Assembly (NCBI GenBank): GCA_018894775.1
Contig: JAHIPG010000167.1
Coordinates: forward strand, 1-8,975
Reading direction: 5' to 3'
DNA: 8,975 nt
Origin: Nanobdellota archaeon
Lineage (GTDB): Archaea; Nanobdellota; Nanobdellia; SCGC-AAA011-G17; VGLX01
A program made the position numbers and the translations under genes. Positions within the stretch are counted from its first letter, which is position 1. Every line of letters begins with the position of its first letter. The notes under the pieces are model-generated. The model was not told the DNA's origin. It worked only from the letters and a program-made list of their open reading frames with translations, and searched no databases. This document shows positions 1 through 6,736 of the stretch, piece after piece.

Positions 1-398
1 AAGAACTTGCCTTAAAACTTTTAAAATATGGTAAAAGCAAGATAAAGAAAATCCATTACTGTACAGCCACACTAAAAGACAGAGTGCAATTAAGGAAAAG
101 GATCATGCTTAGAGCAAAAAGCGTAAAAAAAGATTATGATATTATAACAAAAGAGGGAATGTTATTCAGAGGAGCAATATTCTGCAAACATCCTAAAAAA
201 GTTATGAAAGAACTAATGAAAGAATATGATATTCCAAAAAATCTCATTGAATTTGATAAAAAGAATAACAGGATATTAACAGCTTCATGGATAGTTGATG
301 AACTCAAAAAAGATTTAAAGAAAAAAAAGTTAGGGATAGCTTTAATCGAAAACTACCCTACATACGACCAGCTTGAGGTTATGGTCAACTATCTTTAA
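1..398 (+). CDS. Radical-SAM family protein (COG2108-like), C-terminal part only
   Basis: This is the 3' end of a gene that enters from the left edge. The frame is open from base 3, so the GTG at 84 is internal and not a real start. About 131 residues are visible. An HYCTATLKDRVQLRKR stretch is followed by a DIITKEGMLFRGAI stretch and an ENYPTYDQLEV tail. From memory these match the C-terminal region of archaeal COG2108 proteins, which are radical-SAM enzymes related to pyruvate formate-lyase activating enzyme and have no established substrate. The Cys triad that would bind the 4Fe-4S cluster should lie upstream of the window, so the radical-SAM assignment rests on C-terminal resemblance only. 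The stop codon overlaps the stop of the convergent membrane-protein gene. The coding assignment is secure and the family call moderately so. Confidence 0.72.
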   Translation, partial: ELALKLLKYGKSKIKKIHYCTATLKDRVQLRKRIMLRAKSVKKDYDIITKEGMLFRGAIFCKHPKKVMKELMKEYDIPKNLIEFDKKNNRILTASWIVDELKKDLKKKKLGIALIENYPTYDQLEVMVNYL

Positions 399-655
399 CA
401 AGTTCTTTTGAACAACGATTTAACAAGCCAATAAAATCCTAAGAGTATGAAGAACAGTGTCCATCCTGAAATCTTATCAGGAATCCAGCCCATGTCTCTT
501 GCAAGAAGATAAACTCCTATCAAAAGAATCATCAAAGCGAAACTTGAAAACCCTGCACAACAACTATATCTATGGACTTTAGCATTTCCAAATTTCTTCC
601 CCATTCTCTTACCAAATTCTTCCCAATATTTTTCGTCTTTTACTTTCTTTGCCAC
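395..655 (-). CDS. Small two-helix membrane protein, LiaF/DUF5668-like
   Basis: This is the last gene of the deoxyhypusine synthase operon. I place the start at the GTG at 655-653, giving 86 residues beginning MAKKVKDEKY. A GAGGTG SD lies 6 bases upstream of it, in the end of the preceding gene. A GTG at 664 is in frame but falls inside that SD. Residues 1-30 are charged and basic (WEEFGKRMGKKFG), followed by a Cys pair (C32, C33). Two hydrophobic segments follow at about 34-52 and 64-80, separated by a short RDMGWIPDKISG loop, and the end is a basic KRTC. The helix pair with a Gly-Trp-Ile-Pro loop resembles the membrane module of LiaF/DUF5668 proteins, but the function is unknown. Its stop overlaps that of the convergent radical-SAM gene. 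The gene is probably real and the family link is weak. Confidence 0.72.
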   Translation of the reverse strand: MAKKVKDEKYWEEFGKRMGKKFGNAKVHRYSCCAGFSSFALMILLIGVYLLARDMGWIPDKISGWTLFFILLGFYWLVKSLFKRTC

Positions 656-657
656 AA

Positions 658-1239
658 TTAGCACCTCTTCAGTATTGATAGGAGTTTAATATTTTTAATA
701 GTTTCTGCAGCCTCCATATCATATTTTTCTAGAACATCTTTTAGATTCTCACCAAGAATCCTGGTCTCTTTACAATTAACTCTGCAGGGCAGATGAAACA
801 CATAGTTGAAAACATCGTTATACGTCCCTTTCTTAAATGAAACCGCAGCCCTTCCATTCCAATCCCTACCAGGCATCCTCCCACAAGAAAAAGCGTCCAC
901 AAAATAATCTATACAACATTGAGGGTAACCAAAAAAATTACCCATCAAATTATGGTATTTGTAATCTAAGCATTCAGAATTACTGTCATAAACAGATTTC
1001 CAGTATGAAAAAGTATCATTTAACATCTCTTTATTCTTGGACACTAAATATCTTGAGTTACCAGAACTATAATCCTCAACATGGTATAATATTTCTGATT
1101 CTTGAATACATTGTTCCAGATTAGGCTTAAACTCTTTTGAGATTGTCAAAAAAGCACCCGGCCTAACATCTTCTATAACAGGAATTAGTTCAGCCCTCGC
1201 GATAAGCGAAAGACTTTTCCACTCTTTTGATTCATACAT
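658..1239 (-). CDS. DUF483-like Cys-rich protein
   Basis: A 193-residue soluble protein and the second gene of the dhs operon, starting 5 bases after the dhs stop. No SD is visible, so it probably relies on translational coupling. Its hallmark is FGYPQCC at 103-109, followed by a second Cys/His cluster, HLPCRVNC at 149-156. I recall both as typical of archaeal DUF483 proteins, whose function is not established. The eight Cys residues are at 44, 90, 108, 109, 119, 152, 156 and 193. C108, C109, H149, C152 and C156 are plausible metal or Fe-S ligands by spacing, but that is an inference. No membrane segment or signal peptide is seen. Coupling to deoxyhypusine synthase suggests a translation or modification role without proving one. 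The gene is secure and the family assignment is from memory. Confidence 0.75.
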   Translation of the reverse strand: MYESKEWKSLSLIARAELIPVIEDVRPGAFLTISKEFKPNLEQCIQESEILYHVEDYSSGNSRYLVSKNKEMLNDTFSYWKSVYDSNSECLDYKYHNLMGNFFGYPQCCIDYFVDAFSCGRMPGRDWNGRAAVSFKKGTYNDVFNYVFHLPCRVNCKETRILGENLKDVLEKYDMEAAETIKNIKLLSILKRC

Positions 1240-1244
1240 GAATA

Positions 1245-2147
1245 TTACTTAACAGCTGCATATATCAAAGGCAAGGCAATGGTAGCATCACAGATAACAT
1301 TGACATAATTACCTTCTTCATTCATCTTACCCCAAGAAATGCCTTCCTTAAGTTCTGCTCCAGAACTTCCTCCAGACTCCGGCCGATCTGTGGTTATCTG
1401 AATACCATAACTTGCCCCGTTTGTAACCTGCATAGCCTGCTGAATATAATTCTTAGGAACTCCCCCTCCAATATAGATAACGCCTGATTTCTTTGATGTC
1501 CAGGAAATATCCATTATTTCTTTTAGATCTTCAAAGGCTTTCAGTTGAACAGCCTCACCTTTTGCCAAATGACCCCATATCATAAGACCAATACCTGAAT
1601 CTGCTATCCCTGGACAGAATATGGGAATTTTTTTATCATAACATGTTTTAAGAATAGAATCTTTCTCCAGTAAGCCCCCAATCTTCCATAAGAATTCTTT
1701 TATGTCTGTTTCATCTTTAAGTTCATCGAAATGCTCGTTAAAAAATTCCTCAAGTTTTTCATAAACTTCATTTTTCATAAAAGTATCATAAATCCTATCA
1801 ATACCTTTCTTATGCAATTCTTTATCATTAACATGTTGGCTTCCCTGATAATGGTGGAAACCTAAAGCTTCTATCAGATCATGAGTCATGTTAGCACCAG
1901 TAGTTACAAAAACGTCTATGTATCCATTCTTGAGCATATCTATAACAATATTCTTCATACCTCCAGGAACCATCGCACCAGCCAGACCAAAGAATACTTT
2001 ACAGTCTTTATCATCCTTCATAGCAGACATAATCTCTACAGCCTTTGATATCCTTCCAGCACCCATCACACCAGAACTAGACATCTCACTAACCAAATCC
2101 TTTACTTTCATCCCTGATTTGATATCTATAGGTTTGACTGATTCCAT
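1245..2147 (-). CDS. dhs: Deoxyhypusine synthase, archaeal variant type
   Basis: This cytosolic NAD-dependent enzyme is expected to transfer an aminobutyl group from spermidine (or an equivalent polyamine) to one lysine of initiation factor aIF5A, the first step of hypusine formation. The 300 residues are full length for the archaeal family. Visible motifs are GLAGAMVPGG (54-63), TTGANMTHDLIEALG (82-96), CPGIADSGIG (178-187), IGGGVPKN (226-233) and the catalytic SWGKM, where K274 matches the active-site lysine (K329 of the human enzyme). D183, E268 and W272 are kept. Other human substrate-pocket positions differ: H288 is N233 here, D313 is S258 and D316 is S261. This resembles an archaeal/bacterial subgroup with PKN in place of KH, so the exact substrate is open. 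The gene heads a three-gene operon and has an ATG without an SD, 28 bases below a TATA box. Confidence 0.93.
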   Translation of the reverse strand: MESVKPIDIKSGMKVKDLVSEMSSSGVMGAGRISKAVEIMSAMKDDKDCKVFFGLAGAMVPGGMKNIVIDMLKNGYIDVFVTTGANMTHDLIEALGFHHYQGSQHVNDKELHKKGIDRIYDTFMKNEVYEKLEEFFNEHFDELKDETDIKEFLWKIGGLLEKDSILKTCYDKKIPIFCPGIADSGIGLMIWGHLAKGEAVQLKAFEDLKEIMDISWTSKKSGVIYIGGGVPKNYIQQAMQVTNGASYGIQITTDRPESGGSSGAELKEGISWGKMNEEGNYVNVICDATIALPLIYAAVK

Positions 2148-2170
2148 AAAATAGGATTTGGAAAAGTTGA

Positions 2171-2179
2171 TTTATAAAA
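2171..2179 (-). promoter_or_regulatory. TATA box for the dhs operon
   Basis: The minus strand reads TTTTATAAA, centred 28 bases upstream of the dhs ATG. With archaeal initiation about 25 bases below the box, the mRNA would begin at or within a few bases of the ATG. No SD is present, which fits a leaderless message. Called from spacing and sequence only. Confidence 0.55.
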
Positions 2180-2195
2180 GTTTGGGAAAAAAATA

Positions 2196-2261
2196 TCAGA
2201 CAAATCTTCCTTCCTTTGAATAAGCTATATCTGCGCTATAAAGAATATCTGACAGGTACAT
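2196..2261 (-). CDS. Possible 21-residue small ORF upstream of dhs
   Basis: In the divergent region between dhs and the ThiI-like gene, the minus strand encodes MYLSDILYSADIAYSKEGRFV and ends in TGA. It lies 5' of the dhs promoter, on the same strand. An AT-rich box (TTTAAATATAA, about 2299-2289) lies about 33 bases above its ATG, so a short leaderless message is conceivable. The frame could begin earlier at a TTG, directly after a TAA. The composition looks protein-like, but an ORF of this length is expected by chance. It could be a genuine small peptide, a remnant of a lost gene or nothing. Low confidence. Confidence 0.2.
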   Translation of the reverse strand: MYLSDILYSADIAYSKEGRFV

Positions 2262-2319
2262 TTTTGGATCTACATATAGAAGCAACGATTATATTTAAAG
2301 TTTGATAGAATTGTAAAAG

Positions 2320-2328
2320 CTTTTAAAC
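2320..2328 (+). promoter_or_regulatory. TATA box for the ThiI-like gene
   Basis: CTTTTAAAC, preceded by a purine/A-rich GTAAAAG that could serve as the TFB recognition element. Its centre is 26 bases from the ATG at 2350, and no SD lies before that ATG, suggesting a leaderless transcript. Confidence 0.5.
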
Positions 2329-2349
2329 ATCCTTCTCTAAACCCTTAAC

Positions 2350-3159
2350 ATGTTCAACTGTTATATAATAAGATACCATGAAATAGCTCTTAAAGGAGGC
2401 AATAGAGAATTCTTCGAAAGAAAACTAATCAACAACATAAGACTATGTTTAAAACAAAACAAATTATTATTCAAAGATATAAGGAATCCAAGAGGCCGAA
2501 TCATAATATATACTAGGGAAGACTGCAGTATTCTAAAAAATGTTTTTGGGATAAGCAATATCAGTAAAGCAATAGAATTAGACCAAGATCCAGAACGAAT
2601 GAAAGAACTTGCTCTAGAACTTTATAGTAAAGGAAGTTTCAAGATATCTGCTAAGAGATCCGACAAAAACTTTCCATTCACATCTCAACAGATTAATCAG
2701 GATGTTGGACAATATATAGTTGATAAAACAGGAGCAAATGTCAATCTAAAAAAAGCGGATGTGGATATAGGTATAGAAATCGTGAACAAAAAAGCGTATG
2801 TTTTCAACGAAAAGATAGAAGGACTAAACGGGTTACCCATAGGTACTGCAGGCAAAGTAGCAGTATTATTAGAGGATAAAAGAAGTATAGTTGCAGCATA
2901 CCTTATGATGAAAAGAGGATGTTCAATAAATTTTATTAAGAAAAAAGATATTGATGTAAATATTCTTGAAAAATATTCTTATGGATCAAAGATAAAAATT
3001 GATGACAGAGCACCTTCTGATGTAAAAGCACTGGTTGTTAATGATATGATAGGAAAAGTAAGAGATTATGATACAAAACTGGTTGTACTAAGACCTCTAG
3101 CAGGCTTTACAAAAGAAGGGATTAAAAAGTTTCTAAAAAAAATAAGAAGCAGGGGATAA
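2350..3159 (+). CDS. ThiI-like THUMP protein with degenerate, shortened PP-loop domain
   Basis: The N-terminal half matches ThiI, the tRNA 4-thiouridine synthase. RYHEIALKGGNREFFE (8-23) opens the ferredoxin-like domain, and a THUMP RNA-binding domain spans about 60-160. The junction also matches (GLNGLPIGTAGKV, 158-170; VAAYLMMKRG, 181-190). However, the ATP pyrophosphatase motif SGGxDS between them has become EDKRS, one residue shorter and without the phosphate-binding glycines. The protein ends at 269 residues, far below the usual 380 or more. Residues 226-258 look like a compressed relic of the distal part (ALVVND in place of ALVTGE, then VLRPLAGFTKEGI). The usual catalytic Cys region and rhodanese domain are absent. 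Thiolation activity is therefore unlikely, while tRNA binding is plausible. The frame is intact and has its own promoter, so it appears to be maintained rather than freshly broken. Confidence 0.85.
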   Translation: MFNCYIIRYHEIALKGGNREFFERKLINNIRLCLKQNKLLFKDIRNPRGRIIIYTREDCSILKNVFGISNISKAIELDQDPERMKELALELYSKGSFKISAKRSDKNFPFTSQQINQDVGQYIVDKTGANVNLKKADVDIGIEIVNKKAYVFNEKIEGLNGLPIGTAGKVAVLLEDKRSIVAAYLMMKRGCSINFIKKKDIDVNILEKYSYGSKIKIDDRAPSDVKALVVNDMIGKVRDYDTKLVVLRPLAGFTKEGIKKFLKKIRSRG

Positions 3160-3164
3160 TTTTT
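3135..3164. terminator. Possible bidirectional poly-T termination signals between convergent genes
   Basis: Only 7 bases separate the stops of the convergent ThiI-like and 225-residue genes. On the minus strand a run of eight T (3142-3135) lies about 25 bases past the stop of the unknown gene. On the plus strand a run of five T (3160-3164) directly follows the ThiI-like stop. Archaeal termination often needs only oligo-T tracts, but such tracts are common in AT-rich DNA, so support is weak. Confidence 0.25.
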
Positions 3165-3166
3165 GT

Positions 3167-3844
3167 TTAAAAACAGCTTGCATTCTTAATTATTTTAATA
3201 GGTTCAGGCATGTTAGAACGTTTAATCTCTTCTAATGTTAATCCTTCAATTGTTACCTTCTCTATAAGTAATTTATTCCCTCCTTGTTCCAAGTTATTAA
3301 GAAATTCTTTTAAATCATTTATATTTAAAGGTCGGATGAATTCGTTATCGGCTTTTATCCTTGCATCATATCCTAAACTCGACCATGAAATGATTATAGG
3401 TTCTTTGTGTTTTTCTTTACTTAATGCTGCTAACACTTTTACCGGTGTTGCTTCTGCATTTTTATTACCTGCATATGTTAGCGCTTTCTTCGTAAATTTC
3501 TTTAATACTCCCTTGGCTGTCAGACTATAAAATAACCCTTCCTTATTGTATCTTATCGTGTAATATGGATATGTTGGAGAGTAAGAGTCATTAAAATCAA
3601 AATAGTTTATGTCAAACTTTCTTTGTTCTTTATCTTGGTAGTCTATTTCAAGCCATGTGATTCTACTTTCTTCAGTATAAATGCATAAGGACATTTGCTC
3701 AGGTTTTAAATCGCAATAAGTCGCGCTATAAATCCTTGGATCTTTTTGGACAACTCTTGTCAAATCACGATTCTTCTTACCCATTAATTTCTTAATATGC
3801 TCTTCCAAATCCTTGTTTGGCCTGAACATGGTTGGTAATTTCAT
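3167..3844 (-). CDS. Unrecognised 225-residue protein in the tldD-tldE operon
   Basis: I do not recognise a family. The gene starts with ATG 12 bases after the tldE stop, on the same strand and without an SD, so it is most likely co-transcribed and perhaps translationally coupled. The protein is soluble, without signal peptide or membrane helix. A charged, helix-prone start (11-30) leads into a strand-rich, aromatic-rich middle (about 52-108; several Tyr/Phe at 81-106), then a Lys-rich segment (111-146) and helix-prone ends (about 176-188 and 203-210). It has three Cys (44, 54, 224), one of them next to last in the terminal sequence NASCF. No catalytic motif is evident. Its position suggests a link to TldD/TldE as partner, regulator or substrate, but that is inference from location only. 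The gene itself is well supported by length and spacing. Confidence 0.7.
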   Translation of the reverse strand: MKLPTMFRPNKDLEEHIKKLMGKKNRDLTRVVQKDPRIYSATYCDLKPEQMSLCIYTEESRITWLEIDYQDKEQRKFDINYFDFNDSYSPTYPYYTIRYNKEGLFYSLTAKGVLKKFTKKALTYAGNKNAEATPVKVLAALSKEKHKEPIIISWSSLGYDARIKADNEFIRPLNINDLKEFLNNLEQGGNKLLIEKVTIEGLTLEEIKRSNMPEPIKIIKNASCF

Positions 3845-3856
3845 TTTTGAAAAAAA

Positions 3857-5167
3857 TTAGTCTCTAGCTTTTACTGTGGATTCTAGTCTCATTGCAATCT
3901 CGTCTGCCCTATACTTTGCGAACTTAGTCTTCTTATCGTTCAAAGCATCGAAAAAGTTACCTGCAATAACTACATCTTTAACAGTCCCTTTTACTTTTCC
4001 ATCTTCAACAAGCAAACCTTCACTTACTGCAAGACCATACCTTCCTGTCTTTGAGTCTTGGGTATGCATTCCTAAGACACCATAGACTATAAGGCCATAG
4101 TCAATACCTTTGAGCATCCCACTGTAAGGCATCTTGTCTGCTACCTCAAGTTTCAAACTTCCAGGAGGTGTAGGCTCCATACCTATCTTTTTTGCATACT
4201 TCAAACCCAACATAGGCGTAATCAATCTCCCCTCTGCAATCAAATACTGTTTAGTTGCTGGTACCCCTTCTCCAGAACAAGGCACTGTTCCATTATCATA
4301 GTCTTTCAACCCATTGACAACCAGATTAATTCTCTCATCAAAGATTTTCCTCTTATTAAGAAAATCTTCAACAGTATACAAAGACTGATTCTCTGCAATT
4401 GAACCCCCTTCAAGAATCTCTCCTGCGATGTATTTGCCAAAAAAAGCCCCTAAAGTGTCTGGAGCTAATATCACTTTCATCTTTCCAGACTTCATTTTCA
4501 TAGGATTATCTATATGCATCATAAACCTATCAATCTCGTTTACTATCCGATTCAGATCTTTCTTTTCGCAGAGATTTCTCTTACTGTAAAAGTCCCAGAA
4601 TTTATCGTTGACAATCGCACCAGTACTCATTGAGGTTGATTCCCAACTTACATTAAGCCCTTTTGAATTCATCAAATTTGATTTAGCCAAAGATGCTCCA
4701 ACTTCTGCCTCTATATTCTTAGCATAAGGTTTTTGTCCAAGCTGGTCTTTATAAAATTCTAAGACCTCAAAAAAGTAAGAATTATCTTTATTTATCAGAT
4801 CTGCAACCTTCTCATCTTTGATTTTCAAATCAGAAGGAAGAGTTTGCGGCTCGAGTATATCTGGTGAATCAGGATCAACATAACTGCTCAATTTACCTTC
4901 CTTAAGAACCAAATCCAAATCTTCCAAAGATTTAGCATCCATATCAATAATGGAGACACTGTCATCAGCCCAGATAACATAAGCCGAACCTTGAAAAACG
5001 TCATTAGTTGAAGGAGGCAAATAAGGTCCGCCAATCTCTCCTTTATCAAGACCTAAGCTAATTTCACAGCCTTCAGCTAGTCCAAATCTCCAATCCTTGA
5101 TTTTCAAATCATCTTTTCTTTTAGTATAATTTTCTAATTTTTGAGATATTTTTTCAGCTGCTTTCAT
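3857..5167 (-). CDS. tldE: TldE/PmbA, non-catalytic partner of the TldD protease
   Basis: This partner subunit forms a heteromeric complex with the TldD metalloprotease. The complex is known in bacteria for maturing peptide substrates such as microcin B17 and degrading unfolded small proteins. I place the start at the ATG at 5167, giving 436 residues from MKAAEKISQK. A GGAGGGG SD lies just upstream, and the TTG at 5182 that would add five residues falls on that SD. As expected for TldE, the HExxxH zinc motif is absent; the matching region reads APDTLGAFFGKYIAGEI. Family features are EGVPATKQYLIAEGRL and the PTPPGSLKLEV stretch in the C-terminal half. The start lies one base after the tldD stop (TAA, A, ATG), so the two are tightly coupled and made together. 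Confidence is high. Confidence 0.93.
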   Translation of the reverse strand: MKAAEKISQKLENYTKRKDDLKIKDWRFGLAEGCEISLGLDKGEIGGPYLPPSTNDVFQGSAYVIWADDSVSIIDMDAKSLEDLDLVLKEGKLSSYVDPDSPDILEPQTLPSDLKIKDEKVADLINKDNSYFFEVLEFYKDQLGQKPYAKNIEAEVGASLAKSNLMNSKGLNVSWESTSMSTGAIVNDKFWDFYSKRNLCEKKDLNRIVNEIDRFMMHIDNPMKMKSGKMKVILAPDTLGAFFGKYIAGEILEGGSIAENQSLYTVEDFLNKRKIFDERINLVVNGLKDYDNGTVPCSGEGVPATKQYLIAEGRLITPMLGLKYAKKIGMEPTPPGSLKLEVADKMPYSGMLKGIDYGLIVYGVLGMHTQDSKTGRYGLAVSEGLLVEDGKVKGTVKDVVIAGNFFDALNDKKTKFAKYRADEIAMRLESTVKARD

Positions 5168-5168
5168 T

Positions 5169-6668
5169 TTACTCCCCTCCAAAGGTGATTGCCTTACTCT
5201 TGTCTATAACGAAGAATGTATTACCCCCTTTTGAACATGGTGCTGATTGGCCACCTTTTCCACAAACACCTGCACCATCAAAATTCTCTTTACCAATACC
5301 TCTTGTCCTTGTTGCAATTGTTTCAAGTGTACTTCCACTAAAAAGAGACTGTTTGTACAAAGTTATTTTCTTAGGATTCTCTATTGTGTATATTCCTGCA
5401 CAGTTAAAAACAAATGTTCCTTCAACAGGCATGACCTGACCACCCATACCAACTACAGGATAAACAACCATCTCACCAGATTTTAGCTCACCAGTCTTAA
5501 CCAAGATGTCATAAATATCATCCAAAGTTACATCCTCAAAATCTTTATCAAAAGGGTAAGGATTACTATCAACCATCCTTGTAACGCTCATCCTGCATAT
5601 AGGAACTTTATTATAACTCTCTGCCCTTCCACAACCGTTGATTCCCACCTCACTCTCTTTTGCACTAAAAACATCTGATAACGCATCAAGAATAACTCCA
5701 TCTTTTATGAATTCAACAGTCTTTCTCTTAACACCATTTGAACTTATGAAATGGTTCCCCCACAATCCCTCAACAGGACCGTCAACAAAACTAATATTAT
5801 CTGGGGCTACTTTCTCACCTTTCTTTAAAACGCCGTTCTCGTCACCAACAATAGATCTCTTTAAAGCATCTGTTTCAAATGCGTGGCCTACAGCTTCGTG
5901 AGCATATAAACCTGCAAAATCATAAGAAAGTAAAGCCTTATAATTTCCCCCAGGAAGAGATCCAGCATTAAGCAAATCAGAAACCAACTGAACACTATTT
6001 CTTGATCTTGCATCATAAAGATGTTTTTTATCTTCGTCCAGCAAAACACTGTAGTCTAACCCTTGGACATTGAGATGCAGTTCTGATATTTTATCTCCTT
6101 CCTTAAGTGTTAGAAAGTTAAAGATCCTAGAACGAGGAACATTAAATATCACATCAGTACCGTCTGTCCTTGCAATTCTCCACTCTGTTTCAGAACAACT
6201 ATAAGAAGTCTCAACAGAAATTCTTTCATCCAAATTCTTTGTTTCCATGTTAAAACTGTTAACAAGCTCTTCAATTTCTGCAGAACTCTTAGATCCAAGA
6301 TCATATTTAGTTTCCTGAAGATACTCTCCTATAAGAGGATCAACATCAAATATTTCTTTGTTAAGCTTGACATTACTATAATTTTCAGAGCTCTTCGCAA
6401 GATTAGCTGCTCTGTCTACAGCATTCTTTATATCCTCTGCGTAAATTTTATCTGTTGATGCAAAACCGGATGCACCTTTCTTTGTAAAAACACTTATACC
6501 CACACCTATATCCTGTACTGCTTTTTTACCTTTTGTTTGCCCATCAAGAACACCTACTGAAAGGTTTTTATTACTTTCAATACGAACAATAGCATAAACA
6601 TCATTCTGCTTAGCCCTATCTAAAACTGTATTTATCAATGGTGTATAACCACCTATTTTAGATTTCAT
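5169..6668 (-). CDS. tldD: TldD metalloprotease subunit
   Basis: This is the catalytic half of the TldD/TldE cytosolic zinc peptidase. The 499 residues are slightly longer than the usual 450-480. The active-site motif HEAVGHAFETD begins at H257, giving H257 and H262 as zinc ligands and E258 as the catalytic acid (HExxxH). C469, in the C-terminal GVCGKGGQ, is the likely third ligand. Residues 1-170 form the N-terminal domain (GVGISVFTKKGASGFAS). GGNYKALLSYDFAGLYAHE leads into the catalytic part, and YPVVGMGGQVMPVEGTFVF is a typical TldD stretch. The ATG at 6668 follows an AAGGGGGG SD-like run on the mRNA. The gene heads an operon with tldE and an unknown gene. Confidence is high; the physiological substrate in archaea is unknown. 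Confidence 0.95.
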   Translation of the reverse strand: MKSKIGGYTPLINTVLDRAKQNDVYAIVRIESNKNLSVGVLDGQTKGKKAVQDIGVGISVFTKKGASGFASTDKIYAEDIKNAVDRAANLAKSSENYSNVKLNKEIFDVDPLIGEYLQETKYDLGSKSSAEIEELVNSFNMETKNLDERISVETSYSCSETEWRIARTDGTDVIFNVPRSRIFNFLTLKEGDKISELHLNVQGLDYSVLLDEDKKHLYDARSRNSVQLVSDLLNAGSLPGGNYKALLSYDFAGLYAHEAVGHAFETDALKRSIVGDENGVLKKGEKVAPDNISFVDGPVEGLWGNHFISSNGVKRKTVEFIKDGVILDALSDVFSAKESEVGINGCGRAESYNKVPICRMSVTRMVDSNPYPFDKDFEDVTLDDIYDILVKTGELKSGEMVVYPVVGMGGQVMPVEGTFVFNCAGIYTIENPKKITLYKQSLFSGSTLETIATRTRGIGKENFDGAGVCGKGGQSAPCSKGGNTFFVIDKSKAITFGGE

Positions 6669-6715
6669 TTGGAACCCCCCTTATTAGTATAAGTAAAAGA
6701 AGGGATTTTTACAAA

Positions 6716-6724
6716 TTATATAAA
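6716..6724 (-). promoter_or_regulatory. TATA box for the tldD operon
   Basis: The minus strand reads TTTATATAA, a near-consensus archaeal TATA box in the 68-base gap between the GTPase stop and tldD. It lies about 50 bases above the ATG, so the message should carry a leader of roughly 25 bases. That leader includes the G-rich SD. This operon therefore differs from the leaderless genes around it. Confidence 0.6.
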
Positions 6725-6736
6725 TGTTCCCATTAT

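Noticed and set aside
402..413. Small hairpin GTTC-TTTT-GAAC after the radical-SAM stop
   Set aside because: The stem is only 4 bases and lies in the coding end of the membrane-protein gene, too weak to call a terminator.
837..1124. A 95-codon open frame on the plus strand opposite the DUF483-like gene
   Set aside because: The opposite strand carries the conserved GYPQCC motif and fits the operon; this frame has no promoter or SD.
1900..1908. GTAGTTACA, identical to one arm of the right-edge operator
   Set aside because: It lies inside dhs and encodes the conserved TTGA residues, and it has no second arm, so it is a chance half-site.
2193..2254. Near-direct repeat ATATCAGACA / ATATCTGACA
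   Set aside because: Ten bases with one mismatch in AT-rich DNA is not distinguishable from chance.
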